A DNA stretch of 64,000 bases from an uncultured Pelagibacteraceae bacterium (GTDB lineage: Bacteria > Pseudomonadota > Alphaproteobacteria > Pelagibacterales > Pelagibacteraceae), in contig CABZDW010000002.1 in NCBI GenBank assembly GCA_902524545.1, forward strand, positions 40,001-104,000, read 5' to 3'. Of this stretch, positions 18,381 to 27,459 are shown in pieces. The first letter of the stretch is position 1. Each line of letters starts with the position of its first letter. Both the position numbers and the translations under genes were made by a program. Below the pieces are notes generated by a model. It was given only the letters and a program-made list of their open reading frames with translations, made no database searches and was not told where the DNA came from.

Positions 18381-19400
18381 TTATTTAATCTTATCTAAAA
18401 TAACAATTTCTCGCTTGATAGAGTAACTTATGTTTTCTTGAAAGCTACTAATAAGTTCAATTGCTTTGTTTGCGTCTTTTGAACCTAAATTTATAATACA
18501 ATTCAAAGTTTTTTCTGAAAATCCAAAACCTTGAATATTTTTTATTTTTAATATTTTTAAATAAAATAATCTAGAAAATTTCCTATAAACAACCAAACTT
18601 GTTTTGGAATACCTTTTAAAAAGTATCGTTAGAAAATTATGTATTAAATACATAGAATATAAAATAATAGAATTTTTTGATAAATCTTTATAAATATTTC
18701 TTGTAGCGAATAAACTTCCAAGGTTTGGAAAAGTATTTTCTTGATAAAAACCTCTGTGAGCTTTTACCTCTTTGATATAGCTATCTAATTTCAATTGGTT
18801 TTCTTTTTTTGTAAATTTAAATTCTATCTTTAAAATGATCAAATTTTTTTTGTGAAAATAACTACTTCTCCAATTAAAAAATAATTCATCTTTTCTTCTT
18901 TTATATATACTTCCATATTCATCCATAAAAGTTACTGAAGTTAAAAAGTCTGAGATACAAGAGCCATAAGATGATGCATTCATAAAAACTCCACCTCCAA
19001 CAGTTCCCGGAATTCCTACCAATCCCTGAACTCCTGAAAAACCTCTTTTAGTAAAAAAATTAGCAAATCTACTGATTGAGGTCCCAGCACCAACAGAATA
19101 AACATTTGAAGAAATTTGATCAATATTTTGAATTTTTTGTAAATTTATTATCGGCGTATAAATATCCCCGTCTCTAATTAATGTGTTAGATATATTTCCT
19201 AAAATATAATAAATAATTTTTTCTGATTTTAGAAAAAAGACTATATCTTTTACTTCTTCAGTATTAGACGGGTTTATGTATAATTTAATTTTTCCACCAG
19301 CTTTAATCCAAGATTTAAAACTTAGGTCAAAATTTTCTTTGAAAGAAATATTATTTTTTACTAACCATTCTCTACACTTATTTATTAAATTTTGATTCAT
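18381..19400 (-). CDS. MurB-family flavin reductase (paralogue in glycan island)
   Basis: Resembles UDP-N-acetylenolpyruvoylglucosamine reductase along most of its length. FAD motifs are ILGNISNTLIRDG (about 67-78; GGGSN in true MurB) and GIPGTVGGGVFMNASSYG (129-146). Catalytic candidates are Arg178 (NWRSSYF), Ser229 (NLGSLF) and a C-terminal Glu in IKREIVIL. Residues 240-290 are replaced by a lysine-rich segment unlike MurB, and length is 339 aa. Neighbours are glycan genes, not division/cell-wall genes, so this is probably a second, specialised enzyme that reduces an enolpyruvyl or other unsaturated sugar ether. A pyruvyltransferase-family gene is adjacent. Confidence 0.8.
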   Translation of the reverse strand: MNQNLINKCREWLVKNNISFKENFDLSFKSWIKAGGKIKLYINPSNTEEVKDIVFFLKSEKIIYYILGNISNTLIRDGDIYTPIINLQKIQNIDQISSNVYSVGAGTSISRFANFFTKRGFSGVQGLVGIPGTVGGGVFMNASSYGSCISDFLTSVTFMDEYGSIYKRRKDELFFNWRSSYFHKKNLIILKIEFKFTKKENQLKLDSYIKEVKAHRGFYQENTFPNLGSLFATRNIYKDLSKNSIILYSMYLIHNFLTILFKRYSKTSLVVYRKFSRLFYLKILKIKNIQGFGFSEKTLNCIINLGSKDANKAIELISSFQENISYSIKREIVILDKIK

Positions 19401-19413
19401 TTAAATAATTTTT

Positions 19414-20253
19414 TTATTCGAATCTTCCAATTTTGACATTATTTTCGTTTTCAAATGCTTTTAATAAGAATTCTTTTTTATTTTGATAATGATATTCACT
19501 TGAATAATTTTTAATAAATTTTTCGTTAATTAGATCACTTCTCACAAAAAAGGCATTAACACCAATTACATTACAACCTACTAGTAAATAATTTTTTTCT
19601 TTTAACATTCTCTCAAAACTTTTTAACGATGCACCAAAGTAATTACTTTTATCCCAATCTGCTTTTTTGTCATACTCGATAATCCATTCTGCAGATGGCC
19701 CAAACTTTGCATTATATTCAACAATAATCACTCTTGGATTTATAGAGCTAATTTTCTTTAAAACATGATATGTATTTAATCCAATATCAATACTTAATAG
19801 ATCAATATCATTTTGATTATTTATTTTATTTTTTAATAAATCATTAATATTCTCCATATTTGCCTCATCATTTATCACCTCAAGATATTTATTAATTAAA
19901 AAATCAAAATTTTTATATATTTTTTCACAATACTTTTTTTCTTTTTCTATCCACATACCATTCCATTTTTGATTGATTAAATGAAGAGTATTGCATTCAA
20001 AGCCGTCCTGAACGCCAATTTCTATGAATGTTTTATTCGATATACCTATCCTTTTAAAAATTTCCTCTAAGATTCCATCTTCATCAGCTTGTGAGAAATT
20101 TTTATAACCATAATTTAATAAAATTTTTTCATTCTTTTTTTTATTTTCAGAAAGAATGTAAAGATAATTTTGAAATGCTAAATTTCTATTTATTGCATGA
20201 ATTCTCAAATATCTTGCAATATGCCATAATATTTTTAAAATAATCCTTTTCAT
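19414..20253 (-). CDS. FkbM-like SAM-dependent methyltransferase
   Basis: 279 aa. SQADEDGILEEIF precedes the SAM-binding strand FIEIGVQDGFECNT, then LLSIDIGLNTYHVL and RVIIVEYNAKFGPS follow, a set of motifs shared by a large group of FkbM-like proteins in surface-polysaccharide clusters. It may O-methylate a sugar. The gene overlaps the capsule-type transferase upstream on the same strand by 4 bp and precedes the MurB paralogue by 13 bp, forming a minus-strand trio inserted between the two halves of the legionaminic acid gene set. Confidence 0.72.
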   Translation of the reverse strand: MKRIILKILWHIARYLRIHAINRNLAFQNYLYILSENKKKNEKILLNYGYKNFSQADEDGILEEIFKRIGISNKTFIEIGVQDGFECNTLHLINQKWNGMWIEKEKKYCEKIYKNFDFLINKYLEVINDEANMENINDLLKNKINNQNDIDLLSIDIGLNTYHVLKKISSINPRVIIVEYNAKFGPSAEWIIEYDKKADWDKSNYFGASLKSFERMLKEKNYLLVGCNVIGVNAFFVRSDLINEKFIKNYSSEYHYQNKKEFLLKAFENENNVKIGRFE

Positions 20254-21989
20254 AATGAATCTAATTTTTTTTCGTATTGCAAATTAATAGTATGTCTTAA
20301 ATTATTTTTCACTTGATATTTAAAGCACTTATTAAAAAAATCATTTTCATACTTATAATTTTTGATTGATTTTATATTTTTTAGCCAAAATACGTCTCTA
20401 TTGCTATATCTACTAACAGGAAATTCTACTACTAGAGGATGTTTTAATGTCATTAAACTTTGTTGAATAAAGAAATAAATATACATTTTATTGCGTATTA
20501 ATTTACTTGGTTTTTCTATTTTATCTGCATTTTTTAATTTTTTAAAATATTCATTTTTATTGATTGGCTTTAAATTTTGAACAATTTCGCCCCACGATGT
20601 CCTTCCAGCACTAATACAAGGTTTACCTAGTGCATTTAATTCCAAAGATACTGTCCCATGCGAAGTAACACCTACATCAGTCAACTCAAAACAGGATTTT
20701 GGTGAAATTTTTTCTGGACAAAGTTTAATATGATTAAATTTTTTGCAATATTCCTCTACAAAATCTTTTGTATTAACTTTTACTTTTTTGTAGAAAGAAT
20801 CCATTGGATGAGTTTTAATCAAATAATTATACTGCGGATTTTTTGATGCAAAATCAAGAGTTTCTTTTAACCACTCAAAATTATCTTTAAATGCCCTCCA
20901 GCCTTGAACATAATTACCATCTAAAAATGTATGTGTAAAAATTACAAGAATTTTTTTTTTCTTATCCCAATTTAAAATTTTACAAATAGCTTTTTTATGA
21001 AGCTTATATTTTAAATTTTTATAAACAAATCTACTTTCTCTTTTCCACACATTATCAATACCTTTATTAATTTTTTCATAAAAAATTTTCTTACCCTCCT
21101 TAACCGCATAATTAAAATCTTTTTTAACTATACTTTTGAATAATTTTTTTGAGATTTGCGCTCTTGCTGTATAAACTTCATTAAATTTTCTAAAATTAAT
21201 AATAGATATTTTTGGATGCCCGTGTCTGGCATATACATTTAATTTTTTATTCAAACTCCTTTGGTAGATAATACCACATGGTAAAAATTGGTTTTCTGAC
21301 ATAATGATTCCATTATATTCATCTTTTTTGAGTATTGATGAAAACTGATTATCGATATCCAGTGCTATAGAAAAATTATAAATTACTGAAAAATTAATAT
21401 TATTAATTTGGGGATACCCAGTATGCCTAATTACATGTTCGGAGACAATTTTTCCGTAAAAAATATTTCTAAATTTAAGTTTTAAAAAATCTTCAGGCGA
21501 TTTATTATTGCTCAGTAAAAGATAGCTTTTAATAAAAATAATTAGATGGTTGAATATGTTTGGCTCTTTAAGATATTTAAAAGATTTAAAACCATAACTT
21601 CTCATAATAATTTCTGACTGAATATCTTTTTTATTTATTAGGGGAATTATCGATTTAGCTTTAAAAGTTCTCTCGATATATTTTGAGACTAACGAGTTAC
21701 AAATTTGATCTTCTGGAATATGGACAAAACTAGTTAAAATATATTTTTTTTTACCTTGCTTTATTTTATTTTTTTTCCAAATAGCCTTATTTTTTCTTGT
21801 AAATTCTTGAAAAGGTTTACTTTTACTAGGATTAAAGTCTCTATCAAAATAAAACTTAATTAAACCAAAAACTCCGTATTTATTAATTGAGACTTTATGG
21901 TTATCTAAGTCAATAAAGAATTTCCTTGTTCTTGTTAATATAAATAAAAATAAATAATAAAAGAAAATTATTGATTTTCTCATAAACAT
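20250..21989 (-). CDS. Capsule-type (KpsS/KpsC-like) surface polysaccharide transferase
   Basis: 579 aa with one N-terminal hydrophobic helix (about 5-20) and a large soluble part. The second half looks like a GT-B transferase of the capsule polysaccharide biosynthesis family: KKILVIFTHTFLDGN, YNYLIKTHPMDSF, and TDVGVTSHGTVSLELNALGKP, where HP and the S/T-rich loop sit at the donor site. Such proteins add Kdo-like or other sugars to phospholipid or polyprenyl carriers. It probably acts at the inner face of the cytoplasmic membrane. Acceptor and sugar are unknown. Confidence 0.6.
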   Translation of the reverse strand: MFMRKSIIFFYYLFLFILTRTRKFFIDLDNHKVSINKYGVFGLIKFYFDRDFNPSKSKPFQEFTRKNKAIWKKNKIKQGKKKYILTSFVHIPEDQICNSLVSKYIERTFKAKSIIPLINKKDIQSEIIMRSYGFKSFKYLKEPNIFNHLIIFIKSYLLLSNNKSPEDFLKLKFRNIFYGKIVSEHVIRHTGYPQINNINFSVIYNFSIALDIDNQFSSILKKDEYNGIIMSENQFLPCGIIYQRSLNKKLNVYARHGHPKISIINFRKFNEVYTARAQISKKLFKSIVKKDFNYAVKEGKKIFYEKINKGIDNVWKRESRFVYKNLKYKLHKKAICKILNWDKKKKILVIFTHTFLDGNYVQGWRAFKDNFEWLKETLDFASKNPQYNYLIKTHPMDSFYKKVKVNTKDFVEEYCKKFNHIKLCPEKISPKSCFELTDVGVTSHGTVSLELNALGKPCISAGRTSWGEIVQNLKPINKNEYFKKLKNADKIEKPSKLIRNKMYIYFFIQQSLMTLKHPLVVEFPVSRYSNRDVFWLKNIKSIKNYKYENDFFNKCFKYQVKNNLRHTINLQYEKKLDSL

Positions 21990-22158
21990 ACGGCTAATCT
22001 AGTGATAAAATTTGTTTTTAATTTGACGCAAACTTAAACAATTACCTCCAAAATTCAAGATCAAATGCATCTTAGTAATATTTAAGTTGTATTAAAAACG
22101 ATATTTATCCAAGGACATATTTGATTGATATAAATTAGTTTAAGTAGATAATATTTAA

Positions 22159-22797
22159 ATGAAAAAAATCATAATATTTTCAGCAGGATCCCTTTCTAGA
22201 GAGATTTTAGAACTAATAAATTTTATTAATCAGAGAAAAAAAATATATGAAGTGGTAGGATTTGTTGATGATAAACTTTTTAAAACTAAATCTAAATTAG
22301 CTGGAATTAAAATTTATAACTCCAAGAAATTTCCAAATAAAAATATTTTTGGAATTTGTGGAATTATGAACCCCCTAATGAGATCTAAAGTGATAAAAAA
22401 AGAAGGTAAAAAAATTAAATTTGTAAATATTGTCCACCCAAACGTATGTATTCCAAAAACTTTTAAAATGGGCAGAGGAAATGTTATATTTGGCAATGTA
22501 CACATTAGTTTTGATGTTAAGATTTCAAATTTTACTATTATTAGCAATTTTTGTGATTTGGGACATAATTTAATTTCTGGAGATTATCTAACATGTATGC
22601 CAGGAACAATAATAGGCGGGAATTGCACATTAGGAAAGAATGTTTTTTTTGGTAGTGGTTCAGTTGTTCACCAAAATGTTAATATTGGTGATAATACACA
22701 TATTGGCTCAAGATCGTACTTAACATCTGATTTAAAGAAAAATTACGCAATAATAAATTATCCTAGGCAAATTATTAAAAATATTGATAAAAAATAA
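22159..22797 (+). CDS. NeuD/PglD/LegH-like acyltransferase (left-handed beta-helix)
   Basis: 212 aa. An N-terminal Rossmann-like part (IIIFSAGSLSREILELINFI, VVGFVDD) is followed by hexapeptide repeats from about residue 95 (MGRGNVIFGNVHISFDV, GGNCTLGKNVFFGSGSVV, NIGDNTHIGSRSYL). This is the standard two-domain plan of PglD, NeuD and LegH. LegH acetylates the C4 amino group of the UDP- or GDP-sugar made by LegC, so it probably supplies that missing step. It converges with legG with no spacer. Confidence 0.85.
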   Translation: MKKIIIFSAGSLSREILELINFINQRKKIYEVVGFVDDKLFKTKSKLAGIKIYNSKKFPNKNIFGICGIMNPLMRSKVIKKEGKKIKFVNIVHPNVCIPKTFKMGRGNVIFGNVHISFDVKISNFTIISNFCDLGHNLISGDYLTCMPGTIIGGNCTLGKNVFFGSGSVVHQNVNIGDNTHIGSRSYLTSDLKKNYAIINYPRQIIKNIDKK

Positions 22798-23898
22798 CTA
22801 TTTCAAAATTTTAATTATTTCTTTTTTTGTATTGAGTAATGCATTCTTTTTAAAATAAGGATTATTATTTTTTTTAATCATCTTTAAAAATTCTTTGGAT
22901 CTAGTTTTTAATATAGCTTTTTTTATTTTTTTGATATCATATCCCACATCTATAACACTTCTTGATCTAGGTCTGCCTTTTTGTCTATCCCCAATGTTTA
23001 TAGAAGGCTTATTTAAACCTGGAATTTCAGATATTCCACTGGATGAATTTCCTATTACACCATTTGAAAGTTTTACAAGAGAAAAATAGTATTTTGTCCC
23101 ATAATCCTTTATGAAAAATATGTTTTTCTTATTGTTCTTTGTTTTGTTTATTAATTTTAAAATTTCTTTACTTCCTGGATCATTATTAGGTCTACAGATA
23201 AATATTGATGTTTTATCAAGACCTTTGATGCTCTCAAATACTTTTTTATAATCTTTAATATTATTTTCTTTGTCCGTATGAAATGTTAATACATAGTTAT
23301 ATTTGCTTAGCTTTACGTTATACTTTTTTTCAACTTTTTGTTTATTATAAAAATTTTTTTTGGAAAAGACATCATTCAATAAACTTCCATAAGAAAACAC
23401 ATTTTCTCTTCTAAAGCCAAGATTAATTACATTTTTTTTATGGTTAATGTTGCTCGTAAAATGATAATTTGAAAATATAGAAATTCCGTCTCTATATTTG
23501 TTATCAAGCGAGCCTTTTGTTACTTCACCTCCATAGAAGTGTGCTATGTTAATCTTTTTAGAATAGGCAACAAAAGAGCAAATTAGTATTTCAGATCTGT
23601 CACCAAAAAGTATTAACAAGTCAGGTTTTATTTTATTAATTATCTTGTTAAATTTATCTAAATAAATTGAATTTAATTTAAAAAAGTCAATATTATTGAC
23701 ATTTTTGATCTTAGAGAAAATTAAATTTTTAATTTTGGAATTTTTAATATTATTAATTGTTAAACCAAATTTTTTGTCAAAATGTGTACCAGTACAAAAA
23801 AGATAACAATTATAAATATTTTGTAATTTTATAATCAAATCTTTTTGCAAATTAAAATCTGATCTATCTGAAGTTATGAAAAGTATTTTTTTTTTCAC
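22798..23898 (-). CDS. legG: Hydrolysing nucleotide-sugar 2-epimerase, NeuC/LegG type
   Basis: 366 aa of the UDP-GlcNAc 2-epimerase fold. Typical motifs are ITSDRSDFNLQKDLI, LFCTGTHFDKKFGLT, LILFGDRSEILICSF, HFYGGEVTKGSLD, FICRPNNDPGS and GNSSSGISEIPGL. LegG removes UDP or GDP and inverts C2 to give the free 2,4-diamino-6-deoxymannose-type sugar. Its start overlaps the stop of the synthase gene by 4 bp. NeuC (making ManNAc for sialic acid) is the alternative; legB/legC favour LegG. Confidence 0.87.
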   Translation of the reverse strand: MKKKILFITSDRSDFNLQKDLIIKLQNIYNCYLFCTGTHFDKKFGLTINNIKNSKIKNLIFSKIKNVNNIDFFKLNSIYLDKFNKIINKIKPDLLILFGDRSEILICSFVAYSKKINIAHFYGGEVTKGSLDNKYRDGISIFSNYHFTSNINHKKNVINLGFRRENVFSYGSLLNDVFSKKNFYNKQKVEKKYNVKLSKYNYVLTFHTDKENNIKDYKKVFESIKGLDKTSIFICRPNNDPGSKEILKLINKTKNNKKNIFFIKDYGTKYYFSLVKLSNGVIGNSSSGISEIPGLNKPSINIGDRQKGRPRSRSVIDVGYDIKKIKKAILKTRSKEFLKMIKKNNNPYFKKNALLNTKKEIIKILK

Positions 23899-24914
23899 TG
23901 TTTGATAAGCTCATCCTTATTGTAATTTTTTTTTGATTTTTTCCCAATTATCACGGGATATAACATAGGAGATAAACCTGAACCTGGTCTTTTTGAGGTA
24001 ATATTTTTATGAGTAAACTTTTCACCTTTCATGATTTTTTTGGCAGCGACTAAAGATTTTCTAGCAGCTATAATATTTTTCTTTTCACTATTTGTTACGT
24101 TTTTATCTTTAGTTCCTAAAGCTATTTGTAGATCTCTAATATTTTTTACTAATTTAATTAGTTCCCTTGGTTCTAAACTTGAACTGTGATCAGGACCCTT
24201 CATTTTTTTACTTATTGTTATGTGTCGTTCAATAATTTTAGCTCCCAAGCTTACAGCTGCTAGTGAAACAATATTTCCATCAGTATGATCCGAATACCCG
24301 ACTTCACATTTGAACTTTTTTTTAAGACTTAACATGGCATTTAAATTTACATCCTTTAAGGGTGTTGGATAAGCTGTGTTACAATGTAGAAGTATAATAT
24401 TGTTTTTTTTAGTACCATTTTTTTGCAAAACTTTAATCGCATCTTTAATCATATTCAAATTTGACATTCCTGTTGATAAAATTATTTTTTTATTAAGTTT
24501 ACCTAATTCCTTTAAATATGGATAATTAGTTATTTCACTTGATGGAACTTTAAAATAGTCCTGTTTTAATTTATATAAAAATTTAATGGACTCTATATCA
24601 AATGCAGATGAAAGAAATTTTACATTTTTTTTTTTGCAAAATTTTTTTAAACTTGGAAAAATTTTGAAATCAAACGAGAGTTTTTTAGCCATAGCGAGTT
24701 GACTATTATTTTTTATGGGAAAATTATTTTTTTGGTATATTGCTTGTTTTGCATTCTCAGAGATATGTAAACTTGGTATAGAGGTTTGAAATTTAACATA
24801 ATCTACTTTTGCTTTGGCAGCTATCTCAATAAGTTTTTTCGCTAGTTTTAATTTACCATTATGATTAACACCTATCTCAGCTATTATGATAGTCTTACTT
24901 TTTTTCATGGTCAT
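23895..24914 (-). CDS. legI: Nonulosonate (legionaminic/N-acetylneuraminic acid) synthase
   Basis: 339 aa with the NeuB TIM barrel (IIIAEIGVNHNGKLKLAKKL, VDYVKFQTS, SSAFDIESIKFL, STGMSNLNMIKDAI, LLHCNTAYPTP, YSDHTDG) and a C-terminal antifreeze-like SAF domain (about 280-339, RKSLVAAKKIMKGEKF). It condenses phosphoenolpyruvate with the LegG product. YVKFQT fits NeuB/LegI better than PseI, which usually reads IKLQT. It shares a 128 bp divergent intergenic region with the acyl-ligase cassette. Confidence 0.9.
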   Translation of the reverse strand: MTMKKSKTIIIAEIGVNHNGKLKLAKKLIEIAAKAKVDYVKFQTSIPSLHISENAKQAIYQKNNFPIKNNSQLAMAKKLSFDFKIFPSLKKFCKKKNVKFLSSAFDIESIKFLYKLKQDYFKVPSSEITNYPYLKELGKLNKKIILSTGMSNLNMIKDAIKVLQKNGTKKNNIILLHCNTAYPTPLKDVNLNAMLSLKKKFKCEVGYSDHTDGNIVSLAAVSLGAKIIERHITISKKMKGPDHSSSLEPRELIKLVKNIRDLQIALGTKDKNVTNSEKKNIIAARKSLVAAKKIMKGEKFTHKNITSKRPGSGLSPMLYPVIIGKKSKKNYNKDELIKQ

Positions 24915-25042
24915 ACCTAAAATTGATTATCATTATCACGTATTGCAATTTTAATTATCACTAATTAGTAATTAAGAATAGATATTTTAATTATACATAT
25001 TATCAATAGTATAATATAGAAAATATTTAATATTACCCAAAT

Positions 25043-26410
25043 ATGTCTTTTTTTTTTAATACTATTTCAAGTTCTAGAAATAAAAGTTTTATTACAGATG
25101 GTGAAATCTCGTATGATTATAAAGACATAAATAAAAAAATTAAAAAATTAAAAAAAAATTACAAAATAGAAGGACTGATATTAAATATTACCAAAAACAC
25201 AATTGATTTTTTAATTGGATATCTTTATTTTTTTGAAACTTCTAAACCACAACTGTTAATAGATCAGCAAACAGGAGTTAAGAGTATATTGCAATTAATT
25301 AGAAGATTTAAGCCAAATTATTTGTTTGTACCCAATAATATAAAAAATGAATTTAATTATAAAAAAATTTTCGAGTTTGGAAAATATGTCCTATTAAAAA
25401 CAAACTTTGGTAAAATTAAAATAAATAAAAATATTGCATTTCTAATGCCAACATCTGGTAGTACAGGTGATCAAAAATTTGCGAAAATCTCTTTTGACAA
25501 TATAAAGAGTAATACCAAAAATATAATTAAATATCTTAAGTTAAAAAATAATGATTGCACGATAACCACACTTCAACCATCTTATTCTTATGGTATGTCG
25601 ATATTGAACACTCACATACTCGCAAAATCTTCAATTATTCTCACTGATAAAACATTAGTCCAAAAAGAGTTTTGGGAACTTTATAAAAAGTTTCCAGTTA
25701 CTAACTTTAATGGTGTACCTATTTTGTACGAATTCATGATTAAATTCGGATTAAACAATTTTGATAAAGATAATCTTAAATTTCTTACATCTGCAGGAGG
25801 CGCTTTAGATCAAAAGACTTTAATAGAAATTATTAAATTTTGTGAAGAAAATAAAATAAAATATTATTCAATGTATGGTCAAACTGAAGCATCTCCAAGA
25901 ATTTCATATTTGTTATATCCTAAATATAAAAACAAAATTGGAAGCATTGGTAAGGTGATTCAAGGTGGGAGTTTATTAATTAAGAAAAATGAAATTATTT
26001 ATAAAGGTAGCAATATATTTGGTGGCTATTCAAACGGACACAAAGATTTAAAAAGATTTAAAAAAAATGGCATTCTTAAAACTGGTGACATTGGCTATCA
26101 AGACAATGATGGTTTTATTTTTATTACAGGAAGAAGTAAAAGAATCGCTAAACTTTTTGGAGTACGACTTAATCTAGATTTAATAGAAAATAATTTAAAA
26201 AATAAAAATATTAAATGTGCAATTATATCTATAAAAAGCAAGGTAATAATATTTCATACTAACAAAACTAATAATAAAAAAATATTAAAATATTTGTTCG
26301 AAGAGTTTAAAATTATTAAAACAAATGTTGAATTTAAACACATTAAACAAATTCCAAAAACAAAGAACAATAAAATAAATTACAATGAATTAGAGAAAAA
26401 ATTAATATGA
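25043..26410 (+). CDS. AMP-forming acyl ligase (ANL superfamily)
   Basis: 455 aa. The AMP-binding loop is PTSGSTGDQKFAK, with TSAGGALD, MYGQTEASPRI (A5-type motif) and KTGDIGYQDNDGFIFITGRS (A7/A8 hinge). This family adenylates a carboxylic acid and passes it to CoA or a carrier-protein thiol. There is no peptidyl carrier domain fused; a free ACP is encoded in the same cassette (32694-32927), and that is its likely acceptor. It starts the ten-gene run, and its stop overlaps the LuxE-like gene by 4 bp. Confidence 0.87.
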   Translation: MSFFFNTISSSRNKSFITDGEISYDYKDINKKIKKLKKNYKIEGLILNITKNTIDFLIGYLYFFETSKPQLLIDQQTGVKSILQLIRRFKPNYLFVPNNIKNEFNYKKIFEFGKYVLLKTNFGKIKINKNIAFLMPTSGSTGDQKFAKISFDNIKSNTKNIIKYLKLKNNDCTITTLQPSYSYGMSILNTHILAKSSIILTDKTLVQKEFWELYKKFPVTNFNGVPILYEFMIKFGLNNFDKDNLKFLTSAGGALDQKTLIEIIKFCEENKIKYYSMYGQTEASPRISYLLYPKYKNKIGSIGKVIQGGSLLIKKNEIIYKGSNIFGGYSNGHKDLKRFKKNGILKTGDIGYQDNDGFIFITGRSKRIAKLFGVRLNLDLIENNLKNKNIKCAIISIKSKVIIFHTNKTNNKKILKYLFEEFKIIKTNVEFKHIKQIPKTKNNKINYNELEKKLI

Positions 26411-27459
26411 TTAAAAATAATTTAAGTAATATTTATAATTCAACCAAAAATAAAAAATATAAAGCTTTATTGGATAAAGTAAAAATATTGAATAAACATC
26501 ATTTTAATAAATCAGCAGAATATAATAAAATAGTTAAATCACTTTATCCAAACTTTGAAAAAATAAAAAAATTAGAAAAACTCCCAATGTTACCAGTTAG
26601 ATTGTTTAAAAGTTTAGAGCTTAAAAGTATTGAGAATAAAAACATTTATAAAATAATGCATTCATCAGGAACATCTGGATCAGGTTTATCGAAAATATAT
26701 TTAGATAAAGAGAATGCAAAAAAACAAATCGAGGTTCTAAATAAAATTTTTTCATCCTCTATTACATCACAAAGACTACCAATGTTGGTAATTTCAAAGA
26801 AACCTGAGCATGATAAGGATGCTTTCAATGCTCAAACAGCTGCAATTTTAGGATTTTCATTATTCAGCAAAAAAAATTTTTATTTGCTAGATAAAAAAAA
26901 TAATATTGACCTTAAGGAACTTAAAATTTTTAAAGAGTATGTAAAAAATAAACCTTTTTTTATATTTGGCTTTACATCAAAAGTTTATGAAAACTTGATA
27001 TTAAAATTTAATTTTCAAGATAAATTTTTTAAAGACTCTATATTAATTCATGGAGGGGGTTGGAAAAAATTAGAAGATATTAAAATATCCAACAGAGAAT
27101 TTAAAAAGATATTATATAAAAAATTAAAAATTAAAAATATTTATAATTATTATGGTTTAATTGAACAGACTGGCTCAATATTTATCGAGTCTCCAATTTG
27201 TGGTTATTTTCATACAACGACATATTCTGATATCATTATAAGAGACGAAAATTTTAATGTCTTAAAAAAAAATCAAAAGGGGTTAATACAGTTAATATCC
27301 TCTATTCCAACAAGTTATCCAGGCCACAATATTTTAACTGAAGACTTAGGCGAAATTATAGGTGAAGATGATTGCAAATGTGGCTTAAAGGGAAAATATT
27401 TTAAAGTTTATGGCAGAATTGAAAAAGCAGAAATTAGAGGTTGTAGTAATTTTACATGA
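26407..27459 (+). CDS. LuxE-like acyl-protein synthetase
   Basis: 350 aa. Recognisable as the LuxE family (ANL-like fatty acid to protein ligase) by LPMLPVRLFKSLEL, MHSSGTSGSGLSKIYLD, LIHGGGWKKLE, NYYGLIEQTGSIF and a late Cys pair in GEDDCKCGLKGKYF. LuxE activates an acid as acyl-AMP and loads it on the reductase LuxC. The next gene, overlapping by 4 bp, is a LuxC homologue, so the pair should reduce an acid or acyl thioester to an aldehyde. No luciferase genes are present. Confidence 0.88.
   Translation: MIKNNLSNIYNSTKNKKYKALLDKVKILNKHHFNKSAEYNKIVKSLYPNFEKIKKLEKLPMLPVRLFKSLELKSIENKNIYKIMHSSGTSGSGLSKIYLDKENAKKQIEVLNKIFSSSITSQRLPMLVISKKPEHDKDAFNAQTAAILGFSLFSKKNFYLLDKKNNIDLKELKIFKEYVKNKPFFIFGFTSKVYENLILKFNFQDKFFKDSILIHGGGWKKLEDIKISNREFKKILYKKLKIKNIYNYYGLIEQTGSIFIESPICGYFHTTTYSDIIIRDENFNVLKKNQKGLIQLISSIPTSYPGHNILTEDLGEIIGEDDCKCGLKGKYFKVYGRIEKAEIRGCSNFT

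Noticed and set aside
18381..19400. Housekeeping murB
   Set aside because: No mur/ddl/fts neighbours, C-terminal region altered; kept as a paralogue, although a search of the rest of the genome is needed to be sure.
22044..22049. Strong Shine-Dalgarno-like GGAGGT on the minus strand in the 169 bp gap 21990-22158
   Set aside because: Only a 7-codon frame follows before a stop; no gene can be assigned.
23895..24914. PseI (pseudaminic acid synthase)
   Set aside because: VDYVKFQT and linkage to LegG/LegH-type genes fit LegI/NeuB better; PseI usually has IKLQT.
24915..25042. Promoter boxes in the divergent region between legI and the acyl ligase (TATAAT-like at about 25010)
   Set aside because: No convincing -35 at the right distance; such boxes are expected by chance in sequence of this AT content.
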